This document shows, in pieces, positions 18,142-26,232 of a DNA stretch of 64,000 bases. The DNA is from Chryseobacterium viscerum. GTDB lineage: Bacteria > Bacteroidota > Bacteroidia > Flavobacteriales > Weeksellaceae. The translations under genes and the position numbers were made by a program. The DNA lies in contig NZ_PPEG02000001.1 of NCBI RefSeq assembly GCF_002899945.2, forward strand, positions 1 to 64,000, in the 5' to 3' direction. Position 1 is the first letter of the stretch. Every line of letters starts with the position of its first letter. The notes below the pieces were generated by a model. The model made no database searches and was not told the DNA's origin. It was given only the letters and a program-made list of their open reading frames with translations.

Positions 18142-19464
18142 TTATAAAATTCCTCTCGCTTTTATCTCCAAATATTTATTGATAACATCGATATTCAAAT
18201 TTTCCGGAAGCGTATATACCGTATAAATTCCATATTTGCGGAGTTCCTGAATGATCAGCTTCTTTTCAAATTCAAATTTTTCAGCAACGATCTCGTCATA
18301 TATTCCCTGCATATTCTCAGGATTTTTGTTGATCAACGTCTGCAGTTCTGAATTTTTGAAAAATACCACTACCAACAAATGGTTTTTAGCGATTCCCCGA
18401 AGATATTTCAACTGACGGTTGAGTCCGTCTAATGTTTCAAAGTTCGTAAAAAGTAAAATTAAACTTCTTTGGTTGATGGAATATTTTACATCCTGATACA
18501 AACGATTGAAGTCACTTTCGAAGAAATCTGTTTTAATATTATAAAGTGCTTCAGATATTTTTTTCAATTGTCCGGATTTGTTATCGGCGGCAATTTTATT
18601 TTCAGCTTTTTTGGAAAAAGTCATCATCCCCGCTCTATCTCCTTTTCTCAAAATAATATGAGACAATGCCATCGTTGCATTGATAGAGTAATCCAGTAAG
18701 CTTAAACCATTGAAAGGCATTTTCATGGTTCGTCCTTTATCAATCAGCATAAAAATACGCTGTGATTTTTCATCCTGAAACTGGTTTACCATCAGACGGT
18801 TCGTCTTAGACGTTGCTTTCCAGTTAATCGTTCTGATATCATCTCCGGGTACATATTCTTTGATCTGCTCAAATTCCATGGTGTGTCCCAGCTTTCTCAC
18901 TCTTTTGATTCCTCCCAATAAAAATTCACTTTGGATCGCCATTAGCTCATATTTTCTGAGATGAATAAAAGATGGATAAGCAGGCAGCATAGCATCTTTC
19001 TGGAAAGTAAACCTCTTCGAGATCAGCCCAAGCGGTGAAGATGCATAAATATTCAACCCTCCGAAATGATATTCTCCTCTCTCTTTAGGTTCTAATGAAT
19101 ATTGAAAGAAAGTATTCGCTCCGGAAGCAATCTTCTTTTCAATCAAAAAATCTCTTTTCTGAAACTGGAACGGAATTTCATCAATAATTTTAGTGGCTAT
19201 TGGAAAGCTGTAATTATTTTTAATATCAATTTTCACAAAGTTCTCATCTCCGTTGGACAGTTTTTCCGGCAATATCCTTTGAACCTGCAATGCATTTTTT
19301 TGGTTAAAAAGCAACAGAGAATCTACCATTGCCGCCAGAAAGCAGATCAAAAGTGCGATATGGGCTGCCCACATCAGCACCGGAAAGAAAAATGCCAGGA
19401 CATACAGAATCCCCACTCCGATGAGTGTAAAAAAGAAACGTGTATTGATGTATAAGTTTTTCAT
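18142..19464 (-). CDS. DUF58 domain-containing protein
   Basis: A 440-residue membrane-anchored protein with two N-terminal transmembrane segments (about residues 10-50) and then a VWA-like DUF58 domain with the characteristic P-G-D-D-I-R-T-I-N-W-K-A-T segment. DUF58 proteins are the usual partners of MoxR AAA+ ATPases and are thought to be their substrates or adaptors in assembling or maturing envelope complexes. It belongs to the operon 25018-18142. The direct link to moxR is interrupted by the four-helix-bundle element, whose left arm ends 6 bp upstream of this start codon. Confidence 0.92.
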   Translation of the reverse strand: MKNLYINTRFFFTLIGVGILYVLAFFFPVLMWAAHIALLICFLAAMVDSLLLFNQKNALQVQRILPEKLSNGDENFVKIDIKNNYSFPIATKIIDEIPFQFQKRDFLIEKKIASGANTFFQYSLEPKERGEYHFGGLNIYASSPLGLISKRFTFQKDAMLPAYPSFIHLRKYELMAIQSEFLLGGIKRVRKLGHTMEFEQIKEYVPGDDIRTINWKATSKTNRLMVNQFQDEKSQRIFMLIDKGRTMKMPFNGLSLLDYSINATMALSHIILRKGDRAGMMTFSKKAENKIAADNKSGQLKKISEALYNIKTDFFESDFNRLYQDVKYSINQRSLILLFTNFETLDGLNRQLKYLRGIAKNHLLVVVFFKNSELQTLINKNPENMQGIYDEIVAEKFEFEKKLIIQELRKYGIYTVYTLPENLNIDVINKYLEIKARGIL

Positions 19465-19470
19465 TGGTTA

Positions 19471-19967
19471 GGTTGCAGATTATAGGTTGCAGGTTGCAGA
19501 TAAAAGTTTTTAGGTGGACGTTTATTAGCTTTTTCACTATCATTACTATTGTAGAGAATTAATGAGTCCGTTCAACATTTTGGATATTTCTATAATCCCT
19601 TCATTTAGTTTTAAATAATCATCCTCATTTAAAAAATTGAGATTTTTTGAAATTATTAACTGTGTTTCTACTTCTGCACAACTGCCTCTTGATATTTTTA
19701 AAAACTGCAGATAATCAGGTTTGCTTCGTCTCGAATTTCCCTCTGCAATATTGGAGGGTATAGAAACAGCGGCTCTTCTTATTTGTGATATTAATCCGTA
19801 GATTTCGGTTTTAGGAAAAGTTTCAGTAATCCTATACATTTCAGTAACAAAATCAATAGACTTCTGCCAAACTATAAGCTCTTTAAAATTTGCCATTGTA
19901 ATATTTTGTACTTTAATTAAATTAGGGTTCTCCATCAACTGCTACCTGCCACCTATTATCTACTACC
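19471..19967 (-). mobile_element. Inverted-repeat-bounded element carrying an S23-type gene
   Basis: Two 29-base arms (19471-19499 and the reverse complement of 19939-19967) match at 24 of 29 positions, and each is built from degenerate heptamers (GGTTGCA, GGTAGCA and similar). They enclose a single gene. The element fills nearly the whole gap between the MoxR stop (19981) and the DUF58 start (19464). No transposase is present and no target-site duplication was identified, so mobility is an inference. Confidence 0.55.
19546..19896 (-). CDS. Four-helix-bundle protein (S23/IVP, Avd-like)
   Basis: A 116-residue protein of the four-helix-bundle family (TIGR02436) first seen in 23S rRNA intervening sequences and related to Avd of diversity-generating retroelements. 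The diagnostic patterns are F-K-E-L-I-V-W-Q-K-S at the start, L-I-S-Q-I-R-R-A-A-V-S-I-P-S-N-I-A-E-G and L-Q-F-L-K-I-S-R-G-S in the middle. The start at 19896 (MANFKEL) is chosen because the family begins there; an in-frame upstream ATG would add 14 atypical residues. Its function is unknown. It sits alone inside an inverted-repeat-bounded segment within the MoxR-DUF58 operon, not in an rRNA gene. Confidence 0.88.
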   Translation of the reverse strand: MANFKELIVWQKSIDFVTEMYRITETFPKTEIYGLISQIRRAAVSIPSNIAEGNSRRSKPDYLQFLKISRGSCAEVETQLIISKNLNFLNEDDYLKLNEGIIEISKMLNGLINSLQ

Positions 19968-19980
19968 AATTAACTACCCC

Positions 19981-21012
19981 CTATCTCGGTATTTCTATTC
20001 CTTCTAAAATCTGACGGATAATTTCATCTGCGGTAAGACCTTCCATTTCTCTTTCGGGAGATACAATTACTCTGTGTCTTAAAACAGCGTAGCTTGCTTC
20101 TTTAATGTCTTCAGGAGTCACAAAATCTCTGCCTCTTAGCGCTGCAAAAGCTTTTGATGCGGTAAGAAGTGCCAGTGAAGCTCTTGGTGAAGCTCCCAGA
20201 TATAAAAATTGATTTTCTCTGGTATTGATGATAATTTTAGCAATGTATTCCATCAGCTGAGCTTCCACAATGATTTCTTTTACCAGATGCTGATAGCTTT
20301 TCAGTTGTTCTGCCGTAATGACACGGTTTACCCCTTCTGTTTTATCTTCTTTTTTGCTTTCATGCTGATTTCTAATGATCGCGATTTCCTGTTCAAGATT
20401 AGGATACCCTACATTGATTTTGAATAAAAATCTATCCAGCTGGGCTTCAGGAAGTCTGTATGTTCCCTCATGTTCTATGGGGTTTTGGGTAGCGATAACA
20501 AGGAAAGGTTCTTCCAAAACATACCGTGTTCCGTCCATGGTGATCTGTCTTTCTTCCATGACCTCAAATAATGCAGATTGGGTTTTTGCCGGCGATCTGT
20601 TGATCTCGTCAATCAGGATGAAGTTGGAAAAGATAGGACCTTTCTTAAATTCAAATTCTGAGTTTTTCACATTGAAAATAGATGTTCCCAGGATGTCGGA
20701 AGGCATCAGATCCGGCGTAAACTGGATTCTGCTGAAACCTACGTCAATTGTCTTAGCCAGTAATTTTGCTGTAATGGTTTTGGCTACTCCGGGAACTCCT
20801 TCAATAAGAACGTGCCCGTTTGAAAGTAATGCTGCCAAAAGATGTTCTATCATCTTCTCTTGCCCTACAATTACTTTTCCTATCTCAGATTTTACTTTCT
20901 CTAAACTCGTACGAAGTTCTATCATATCGATTCTCGACTGAAACTGTTCTTCCTGTTTATTAAGGTTTATAGAACTTTGGTTTTCTATATTCTGGTTATC
21001 AAGATTTTCCAT
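19981..21012 (-). CDS. MoxR family AAA+ ATPase
   Basis: A 343-residue AAA+ chaperone-like ATPase. It has Walker A G-V-P-G-V-A-K-T, Walker B with L-I-D-E-I-N-R-S-P, and the MoxR signature A-K-T-Q-S-A-L-F-E-V-M-E-E-R-Q; sensor and lid regions follow (A-T-Q-N-P-I-E, L-D-R-F-L-F). MoxR proteins remodel or insert cofactors into partner complexes, commonly with VWA/DUF58 proteins. The operon places it with DUF4350, DUF4129 and SpoIIM-type membrane proteins, suggesting an envelope-maintenance role. The 117-bp gap upstream holds another inverted-repeat pair. Confidence 0.94.
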   Translation of the reverse strand: MENLDNQNIENQSSINLNKQEEQFQSRIDMIELRTSLEKVKSEIGKVIVGQEKMIEHLLAALLSNGHVLIEGVPGVAKTITAKLLAKTIDVGFSRIQFTPDLMPSDILGTSIFNVKNSEFEFKKGPIFSNFILIDEINRSPAKTQSALFEVMEERQITMDGTRYVLEEPFLVIATQNPIEHEGTYRLPEAQLDRFLFKINVGYPNLEQEIAIIRNQHESKKEDKTEGVNRVITAEQLKSYQHLVKEIIVEAQLMEYIAKIIINTRENQFLYLGASPRASLALLTASKAFAALRGRDFVTPEDIKEASYAVLRHRVIVSPEREMEGLTADEIIRQILEGIEIPR

Positions 21013-21023
21013 AATAAAATGTA

Positions 21024-21138
21024 ATTTACCAATCTAACACTGTATCAATCTAACAAGTATACTCTTCTTTGGAATAGTCGTTATGATTATTGATCAGCTG
21101 TCATATTGTTATATTATTATATAGTTATATTATTTAAG
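21024..21138. repeat. Inverted repeat with 8-bp-period arms
   Basis: The minus-strand arm (21024-21055) begins TGTTAGAT and the plus-strand arm (21107-21138) begins TGTTATAT. Both consist of four octamers with GTTA(G/T)AT recurring every 16 nt, and about 70 percent of positions agree. It fills the gap between the moxR start and the DUF4350 stop. Confidence 0.6.
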
Positions 21139-22287
21139 TATTTCATCAAGGAGTTTATTGATCCTTGCAAGATCTTCCTTCATTACGCTGGCGTAAGGAT
21201 CCTGAGCTTTTTGAATAAGTGCTATCGCTTCATTAATCATTTCCATCGTTTTACCCGTTTTCAGGTGCAGTTTTTTTGCAAATTCTTCATCCAGATTCTG
21301 GGTATCTATCAACAGATCCATTCTCACTTTATTCAGAAAATATTGGGCTTTCTTCGCCATCATATCATGAAAATCACCTTCCTGAAGATAAAGATTTCCA
21401 ATGCTTTTCACAAAATCCAGAGAAGTATTTCTTAACGGCTCTTCTACAGGAACTATTCTCTGTTTTCTCTTTGCATTAAAGAAAATGAAAAGAATAAGAC
21501 CTCCCAAAAATACCCACCATGCATACTTTAAAGCCGGATTCGACAATACAAATCTCATAAAGAAACGCGACGTTGTACTTTTACCAGCGACAAACCAAAG
21601 TGTTTCCCTATCCTGAAGATATGAAAATACATCCTCTGCATATTTTATATTACCAGGTTTAAGAAGATAATAATTGGTGAGAAAAAGAGGTTCTGTATGA
21701 GCATAGATATACCCTTTTCCGAATTTCACTTTGATAAAGTTGGCTTGATCTGTATTCTTTTTTTCTACAGTCTTCCCCAGCACTTCAACGTTAGGTTTTA
21801 TAAATGAGAATCCCCTGCCAGATGGAAATTTATCCAGTTTAACAAAATCGTTCTGGTATTTTTTGTCGGTAAGTTTCAGGACATTTTCCTCTTCAAAAGA
21901 GATTTCCGAATCATAATATCCAATACTGTCTGAGATCTCTTTAGGCATACGACTTGCCATCAAAAACGCATCTGAGCCCTCAGATACCTGAGTCAGGATT
22001 TTTTTCCACGACTCTCCGTCAAGGTTATTTTCGATAACAACAATATTGTGAACACCTTTTTTATGCTGGCTGTAGTATTCATAAGGAACCTGCTCAATCT
22101 TTTTCAGGTTATTTTTAAAAAGATATTTCGCTTCATTATTAAAAACAAACAGCCCAAACGGCGACTTTTCATTGATATCAAAATTCTTGCGCCAGTCTGT
22201 TGTTTCTTTTTTGTTAACTTCAAGCAATGCCAAAACAATCATCACAATGATGAAAATTACAGCATATGTTTTGAAAGTTTTATTCAT
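21130..22287 (-). CDS. DUF4350 domain-containing membrane protein
   Basis: A 385-residue protein with an N-terminal transmembrane anchor (Y-A-V-I-F-I-I-V-M-I-V-L-A-L-L), an extracytoplasmic DUF4350-like domain (about 30-240) and a second transmembrane segment near 255-270 (W-W-V-F-L-G-G-L-I-L-F-I-F), followed by a cytoplasmic helical tail. The topology and its position between DUF4129 and moxR are typical of this conserved cluster. No enzymatic activity is known. Confidence 0.8.
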   Translation of the reverse strand: MNKTFKTYAVIFIIVMIVLALLEVNKKETTDWRKNFDINEKSPFGLFVFNNEAKYLFKNNLKKIEQVPYEYYSQHKKGVHNIVVIENNLDGESWKKILTQVSEGSDAFLMASRMPKEISDSIGYYDSEISFEEENVLKLTDKKYQNDFVKLDKFPSGRGFSFIKPNVEVLGKTVEKKNTDQANFIKVKFGKGYIYAHTEPLFLTNYYLLKPGNIKYAEDVFSYLQDRETLWFVAGKSTTSRFFMRFVLSNPALKYAWWVFLGGLILFIFFNAKRKQRIVPVEEPLRNTSLDFVKSIGNLYLQEGDFHDMMAKKAQYFLNKVRMDLLIDTQNLDEEFAKKLHLKTGKTMEMINEAIALIQKAQDPYASVMKEDLARINKLLDEILK

Positions 22288-22298
22288 GGTTATGGTTA

Positions 22299-23099
22299 TT
22301 AAGGTTTAAAGGCCTGATACTGATTTTTAAATTTCTGATAACTCTGCTCTTCAATATTGAATTCCCCATACCAGACATAATCGAAAATATAAGACAGATT
22401 GGAGAAATCATTTTTCAGATGAGGAGCTTTTAACTCTGCGGCATAATCCTTATTTGTTTTTTCCGGATTCCAGCTGATCAGCTTTTTATCACTCAGTTTT
22501 TTAAGGATAAACAAGAATTGATAACGAACTGCTGAACGGTAATCTCTGGCATTCTCAAATTTTGCAATACTGTCAGGGAAATTTATTTCATGGATATTCT
22601 CATGCAATTCTTCTACATGGATGTTCAGTTTCTTATTCTTTTTACCAAAAATAAAATTCCCATCTTTTCCCATGATATATTTAATGATAAAATAAAGCAG
22701 AAAACCTACCAGAATAATGGCAAACAGCCGGATAAGAACTCCCGTAAATTCTGCAGACTTGGTCAATGCTGTTTCTCCAAAAATCCCCTGTATAATCTGA
22801 TTGAGTTTTCGCATCAGCTTTTGCCAGAAAGATTCTCTTGGCTTTGATACAGAATAGTCGAACTCATTTCCTTTATATCTTGATGGAATATTTTCTTTAA
22901 ATGTTTTAGGATAGGCAGTATTTTCTGATACCGGATTTTTCATCAGAACAGAATCTGCACGCAGCATATTTCTATAATGTCCGGTTGTATATAATGAATC
23001 TACCACATCATCGGCAATAGGATTATCGTCCTGAGCATGAACCAACCCAAGAGAGAAAAAAAACAGTAAGAAAAAAAGAATTCTATTCATTGATTCCAA
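22299..23099 (-). CDS. DUF4129 domain-containing protein
   Basis: A 266-residue protein with a signal-like N-terminus (I-L-F-F-L-L-F-F-F-S-L-G-L-V-H-A), a periplasmic stretch, one transmembrane segment near residues 122-142 and a C-terminal cytoplasmic DUF4129 region (Y-R-S-A-V-R-Y-Q-F-L-F-I-L-K-K-L). It overlaps the upstream membrane gene by 17 bp and precedes the DUF4350 gene by 11 bp, so translation is probably coupled. Its function is unknown but it is regularly tied to MoxR/DUF58. Confidence 0.82.
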   Translation of the reverse strand: MESMNRILFFLLFFFSLGLVHAQDDNPIADDVVDSLYTTGHYRNMLRADSVLMKNPVSENTAYPKTFKENIPSRYKGNEFDYSVSKPRESFWQKLMRKLNQIIQGIFGETALTKSAEFTGVLIRLFAIILVGFLLYFIIKYIMGKDGNFIFGKKNKKLNIHVEELHENIHEINFPDSIAKFENARDYRSAVRYQFLFILKKLSDKKLISWNPEKTNKDYAAELKAPHLKNDFSNLSYIFDYVWYGEFNIEEQSYQKFKNQYQAFKP

Positions 23100-24045
23100 T
23101 AGTATCTATTTCTGCCAATTCTACTTTCTGATGAAGGTCTGTTCTGCTGTCATAATACATCAGCCCTGCATTCACATACATCAGATTTGAAAGAAAAAAT
23201 GAAAGCAGCATTGAAATCCCATAGAATACAAGAAACACAATTCCTAAAGTACCTGTAAAAGGATTTTGCTCAAAATTCCCGTCTGGTGTTGACGTAAGAA
23301 GCGATCCATAAAAGAACATCATCGGAATAAAAGTGAAGATGGATGTTGCGATGTAAATAATAATAAACATGACAAATGCAGCTCCCCAATATTTCCAGTA
23401 CGGAGACTTCTCACTGCCGTTCGGGTATGAGAACTGTGAACGCAAAGCATAGCTCAAACTTCCCCAAAACCCTCTGTCCGAATTAAAATAATCATACATC
23501 AGAAATGTCGTAAAATTAAATATCGTCGGGTAAAGAAGCAGGATCAGAAACAATCCGATAATAATAAAAATCAGGATATAAGAAAAACCTACAACAACTA
23601 AAATTATTGGGGTAACAATAAAGATCATTCCAAGGCACAGCTTGGCTATTCTTCCTGCATTGCTCTTAAAATCACTCAGAATTTCATCCGCTTTTATTTT
23701 CTCTGCTCCCTGTGCTATTCTTTTCAAATAAAAAACCGGGTACAGGTAATTCACAATCATCAGGATCATGAAAAGTAGGAAAGTCAATAATCCCACCGTG
23801 ATCAGCATTCCTGCATTATCTGAAAAATATTGTTCAAAATAATACGTTTCACCCCCAAGATTGGATCCGAATATCTGGGAAAAAAGTTCCTTATATCCGA
23901 AAATCATAACGGCTGTCATTAAGATCAGAAGCAAGCCATTGATCAAAATATAGTTTTTGAAATAATTCTTTCCGTATAATTTGAAAAAATTAAAACTATC
24001 GCTGATAAAGCTCCCGAAGTCTCTCTTTTTATAAAATTGTATCAT
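23083..24045 (-). CDS. Polytopic membrane protein (DUF4013-like)
   Basis: A 320-residue protein with about six hydrophobic segments, including long ones near residues 40-60, 90-115, 155-200 and 245-300. The start at 24045 (MIQFYKKRDFG) is preferred over an upstream ATG at 24108, which lies deeper inside the SpoIIM gene. Soluble amphipathic N-terminal sequence followed by YxxxxxY-rich helices resembles the DUF4013/YciC-like membrane proteins of this cluster. It overlaps the preceding SpoIIM gene by 17 bp. No function can be assigned. Confidence 0.75.
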   Translation of the reverse strand: MIQFYKKRDFGSFISDSFNFFKLYGKNYFKNYILINGLLLILMTAVMIFGYKELFSQIFGSNLGGETYYFEQYFSDNAGMLITVGLLTFLLFMILMIVNYLYPVFYLKRIAQGAEKIKADEILSDFKSNAGRIAKLCLGMIFIVTPIILVVVGFSYILIFIIIGLFLILLLYPTIFNFTTFLMYDYFNSDRGFWGSLSYALRSQFSYPNGSEKSPYWKYWGAAFVMFIIIYIATSIFTFIPMMFFYGSLLTSTPDGNFEQNPFTGTLGIVFLVFYGISMLLSFFLSNLMYVNAGLMYYDSRTDLHQKVELAEIDTIGINE

Positions 24046-25018
24046 GGATGTGTTTATTAGTTTTTTTATTGACAATAGACGGATATGCAAAATAATAAAA
24101 TCCCACAATTGCCAGTGAGCCGAAAATAATAATCAGGTTCAGAATCAAAGGCATCTTTAAAGCGTGTCTTGTCACATAACCTTCTATAATCCCTGCACAA
24201 ATAGTAAAAGGAATGGTGCTTAAAAATATTTTAAATGAATCTTTAAATCCTTTTTTAAAAGAATTAAACCTTGAAAATGTTCTCGGAAATAAAATGGAAG
24301 CTCCCAGAATCAATCCGCACATCGCTTCCACCACCATGGCAAAAATCTCAAAAACTCCGTGAAGCCATATTCCTCTCGCACTGTCTTTCAATGCGCCGTA
24401 ATCATAGAAAAAATATTGGAAAGCTCCCAGCATCACACTGTTGGAAAGCAATGCAAACAATGTTCCCACTCCTCCGGCAATCCCATAAATATATAATTTT
24501 GCCCCTACCTGAATATTATTGAAAATAATTCCGATTGTACTCCCCCAGGTTGAGCCGCTTTCATACACGGCCACAGCATTTCCTTTCTTGATATTTTCTA
24601 TCGTTTCATTAACATAGGATTCCCCATTGGGTATTGCAACGGCTAAGAAACTTTTATCATAAATTGCAGAAAGTACCCCTATTGAAGTAAACAAAAAGAA
24701 AAAAAGAAAGGCATACATCAGATATCTCCGGTACTGATACATCAGCAATGGAACTTCTGTTTTGAAAAAATAGATCAGTCTGTTCTCCTCTACCCTTTTG
24801 GTCTTATAAATCTTCTGAAAAATCTGAGAAGACAAATGATTCAGGTAAACAGTCGTATTACTTTTTGGGTAATAGGTCTGGGCAAAAGAAAGATCATTGA
24901 TCAGGTTAATATACAACGAAGACAGGTCATCTGGATTTTTTTTAATTTTCCCTTGAATAACCTGTTCTATTCCCAACCATTTTTCTTTATTTTGTTTAAT
25001 GAAATAAACTTCTCTCAT
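24029..25018 (-). CDS. Stage II sporulation protein M (SpoIIM) family membrane protein
   Basis: A 329-residue SpoIIM/DUF95 membrane protein. A cytoplasmic N-terminus (about 100 residues) is followed by several transmembrane helices, with the family's W-L-H-G-V-F-E-I motif in the middle. In non-sporulating Bacteroidota it accompanies RDD and MoxR/DUF58 genes, so a sporulation role is not implied. It is the first gene of the minus-strand operon and diverges from the RDD gene with only 28 bp between starts. Confidence 0.9.
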   Translation of the reverse strand: MREVYFIKQNKEKWLGIEQVIQGKIKKNPDDLSSLYINLINDLSFAQTYYPKSNTTVYLNHLSSQIFQKIYKTKRVEENRLIYFFKTEVPLLMYQYRRYLMYAFLFFFLFTSIGVLSAIYDKSFLAVAIPNGESYVNETIENIKKGNAVAVYESGSTWGSTIGIIFNNIQVGAKLYIYGIAGGVGTLFALLSNSVMLGAFQYFFYDYGALKDSARGIWLHGVFEIFAMVVEAMCGLILGASILFPRTFSRFNSFKKGFKDSFKIFLSTIPFTICAGIIEGYVTRHALKMPLILNLIIIFGSLAIVGFYYFAYPSIVNKKTNKHIHDTIL

Positions 25019-25046
25019 AATTGTTAAGGCTAAAATAATAAAAAAT

Positions 25047-25796
25047 ATGTCTCAAATTGCGATAAATACCTCACAAAATGTAAATATTAATTTTAATATT
25101 GCAGGCGTAGGAGAAAGGATGCTTGCCTTCATTATTGATCTTCTGATCAGGATCGCTTATGTGGTGATCATTCTGTATTTATTCTTCAATATTTTTGATT
25201 TGGGATATATACTGGATGGTCTTGACGAATGGTCCATAAGAGCTGTATATCTTATCCTTACGTTTCCTATTTACATTTATCCTCTGGTTATGGAAAGTTT
25301 AATGGAAGGCCAGACTCCGGGTAAAAAGCTGATGAAAATCAAAGTGGTAAAAATTGACGGTTATCAAGCAAGTTTTGCTGATTATATGATCCGCTGGGTT
25401 TTCAGAATTGTGGATGTTTCATTCGCCGGAGTGATCGGGCTTATTTCTATGATTGTCTCTAAAAATAATCAGCGTTTGGGCGATATGGCCTCCGGAACGG
25501 CTGTCATTTCCCTTAAAAATAACATCAATATTTCTCATACGATTTTAGAGAATATCCGCGAAGATTATGTTCCCTCTTTTCCACAGGTCATCGCTTTGAG
25601 CGATAATGACATGAGGATCATCAAAGATAATTATACCAAAGCTTTGAAAGCAGACGACCGCCAGATTATCAGCAAACTGTCTGATAAAATTAAAAGTATT
25701 CTAAAACTGGAAATAGATTCTACTAAAATGACGGAACGACAGTTTATCAATGTTGTTATTAAAGATTACAATTACTATACAGGAAAAGATAATTAG
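25047..25796 (+). CDS. RDD family membrane protein
   Basis: A 249-residue protein with an RDD domain: transmembrane segments near 25-50, 65-85 and 120-145 (F-A-D-Y-M-I-R-W, G-V-I-G-L-I-S-M-I-V) and the intermembrane G-Q-T-P-G-K-K-L motif. A cytoplasmic C-terminal helical tail of about 80 residues follows. It is divergent from the SpoIIM operon, so a shared regulatory region only 28 bp long must serve both; RDD/SpoIIM pairs are a conserved association. The molecular role is unknown. Confidence 0.9.
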   Translation: MSQIAINTSQNVNINFNIAGVGERMLAFIIDLLIRIAYVVIILYLFFNIFDLGYILDGLDEWSIRAVYLILTFPIYIYPLVMESLMEGQTPGKKLMKIKVVKIDGYQASFADYMIRWVFRIVDVSFAGVIGLISMIVSKNNQRLGDMASGTAVISLKNNINISHTILENIREDYVPSFPQVIALSDNDMRIIKDNYTKALKADDRQIISKLSDKIKSILKLEIDSTKMTERQFINVVIKDYNYYTGKDN

Positions 25797-25807
25797 TAAG
25801 GGCATCA

Positions 25808-25910
25808 GCGAGTTTTGCTTCGCAAGTGAGTCGTCAATTTAAAACCTGAAAAAATTGATTGTGAAGTGACTCACCGTTCACAATCACTCGTACCAACAGG
25901 TCGGTTTAAT
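25808..25910. repeat. Compound palindromic intergenic sequence
   Basis: It contains ATTGTGAA (25858-25865) and its complement TTCACAAT (25877-25884), plus AGTGAGTC/GTGACTCAC and GCGAGTTTTGCTTCGCAAG segments that can pair with each other. No open reading frame and no U-tract were seen. It could be a REP-like element or a structured RNA. Confidence 0.5.
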
Positions 25911-25941
25911 TTTTGTATATTTAACTATAAAGTTCTGAATC

Positions 25942-26232
25942 ATGAAATTTGAAAACAATAAATCCGGAAACGGCGGAGTTCTTACTCTAAATAACGATAC
26001 AAAAGAAGTTGGCAGACTTACCTATACCATTTTCCCTGAAGATCATAAATTTATTATTTCTTTTGTATTGGTACACCCAGAATTCGAGGGCAGAGGAATG
26101 GGAAAATATTTAGTAGAGGAAGCCATAAAATTTGCCCGAGAAAACAACTGGAAAGTGTATCCGCACTGTTCTTATGCAAGATCTGTGATGATGAGAATGA
26201 ATGATGTAGAAGATATATTTTTAAAGAATTAA
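25942..26232 (+). CDS. Small GNAT family N-acetyltransferase
   Basis: A 96-residue minimal GNAT protein of the COG2388/YidJ-like type. The acetyl-CoA-binding loop is E-G-R-G-M-G-K, preceded by V-L-V-H-P-E-F and followed by the C-terminal Y-P-H-C-S-Y-A. Such proteins acetylate small molecules or peptides, but the substrate is unknown. It converges with the glycosyltransferase gene, whose 3' end overlaps it by 12 bp. Confidence 0.85.
   Translation: MKFENNKSGNGGVLTLNNDTKEVGRLTYTIFPEDHKFIISFVLVHPEFEGRGMGKYLVEEAIKFARENNWKVYPHCSYARSVMMRMNDVEDIFLKN

Noticed and set aside
19546..19896. S23 gene as part of an rRNA intervening sequence or a diversity-generating retroelement
   Set aside because: No 23S rRNA sequence, reverse transcriptase or template/variable repeats are nearby.
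24029..25018. SpoIIM as evidence of sporulation
   Set aside because: The family is widespread in non-sporulating bacteria next to RDD and MoxR genes; no other sporulation gene is present.
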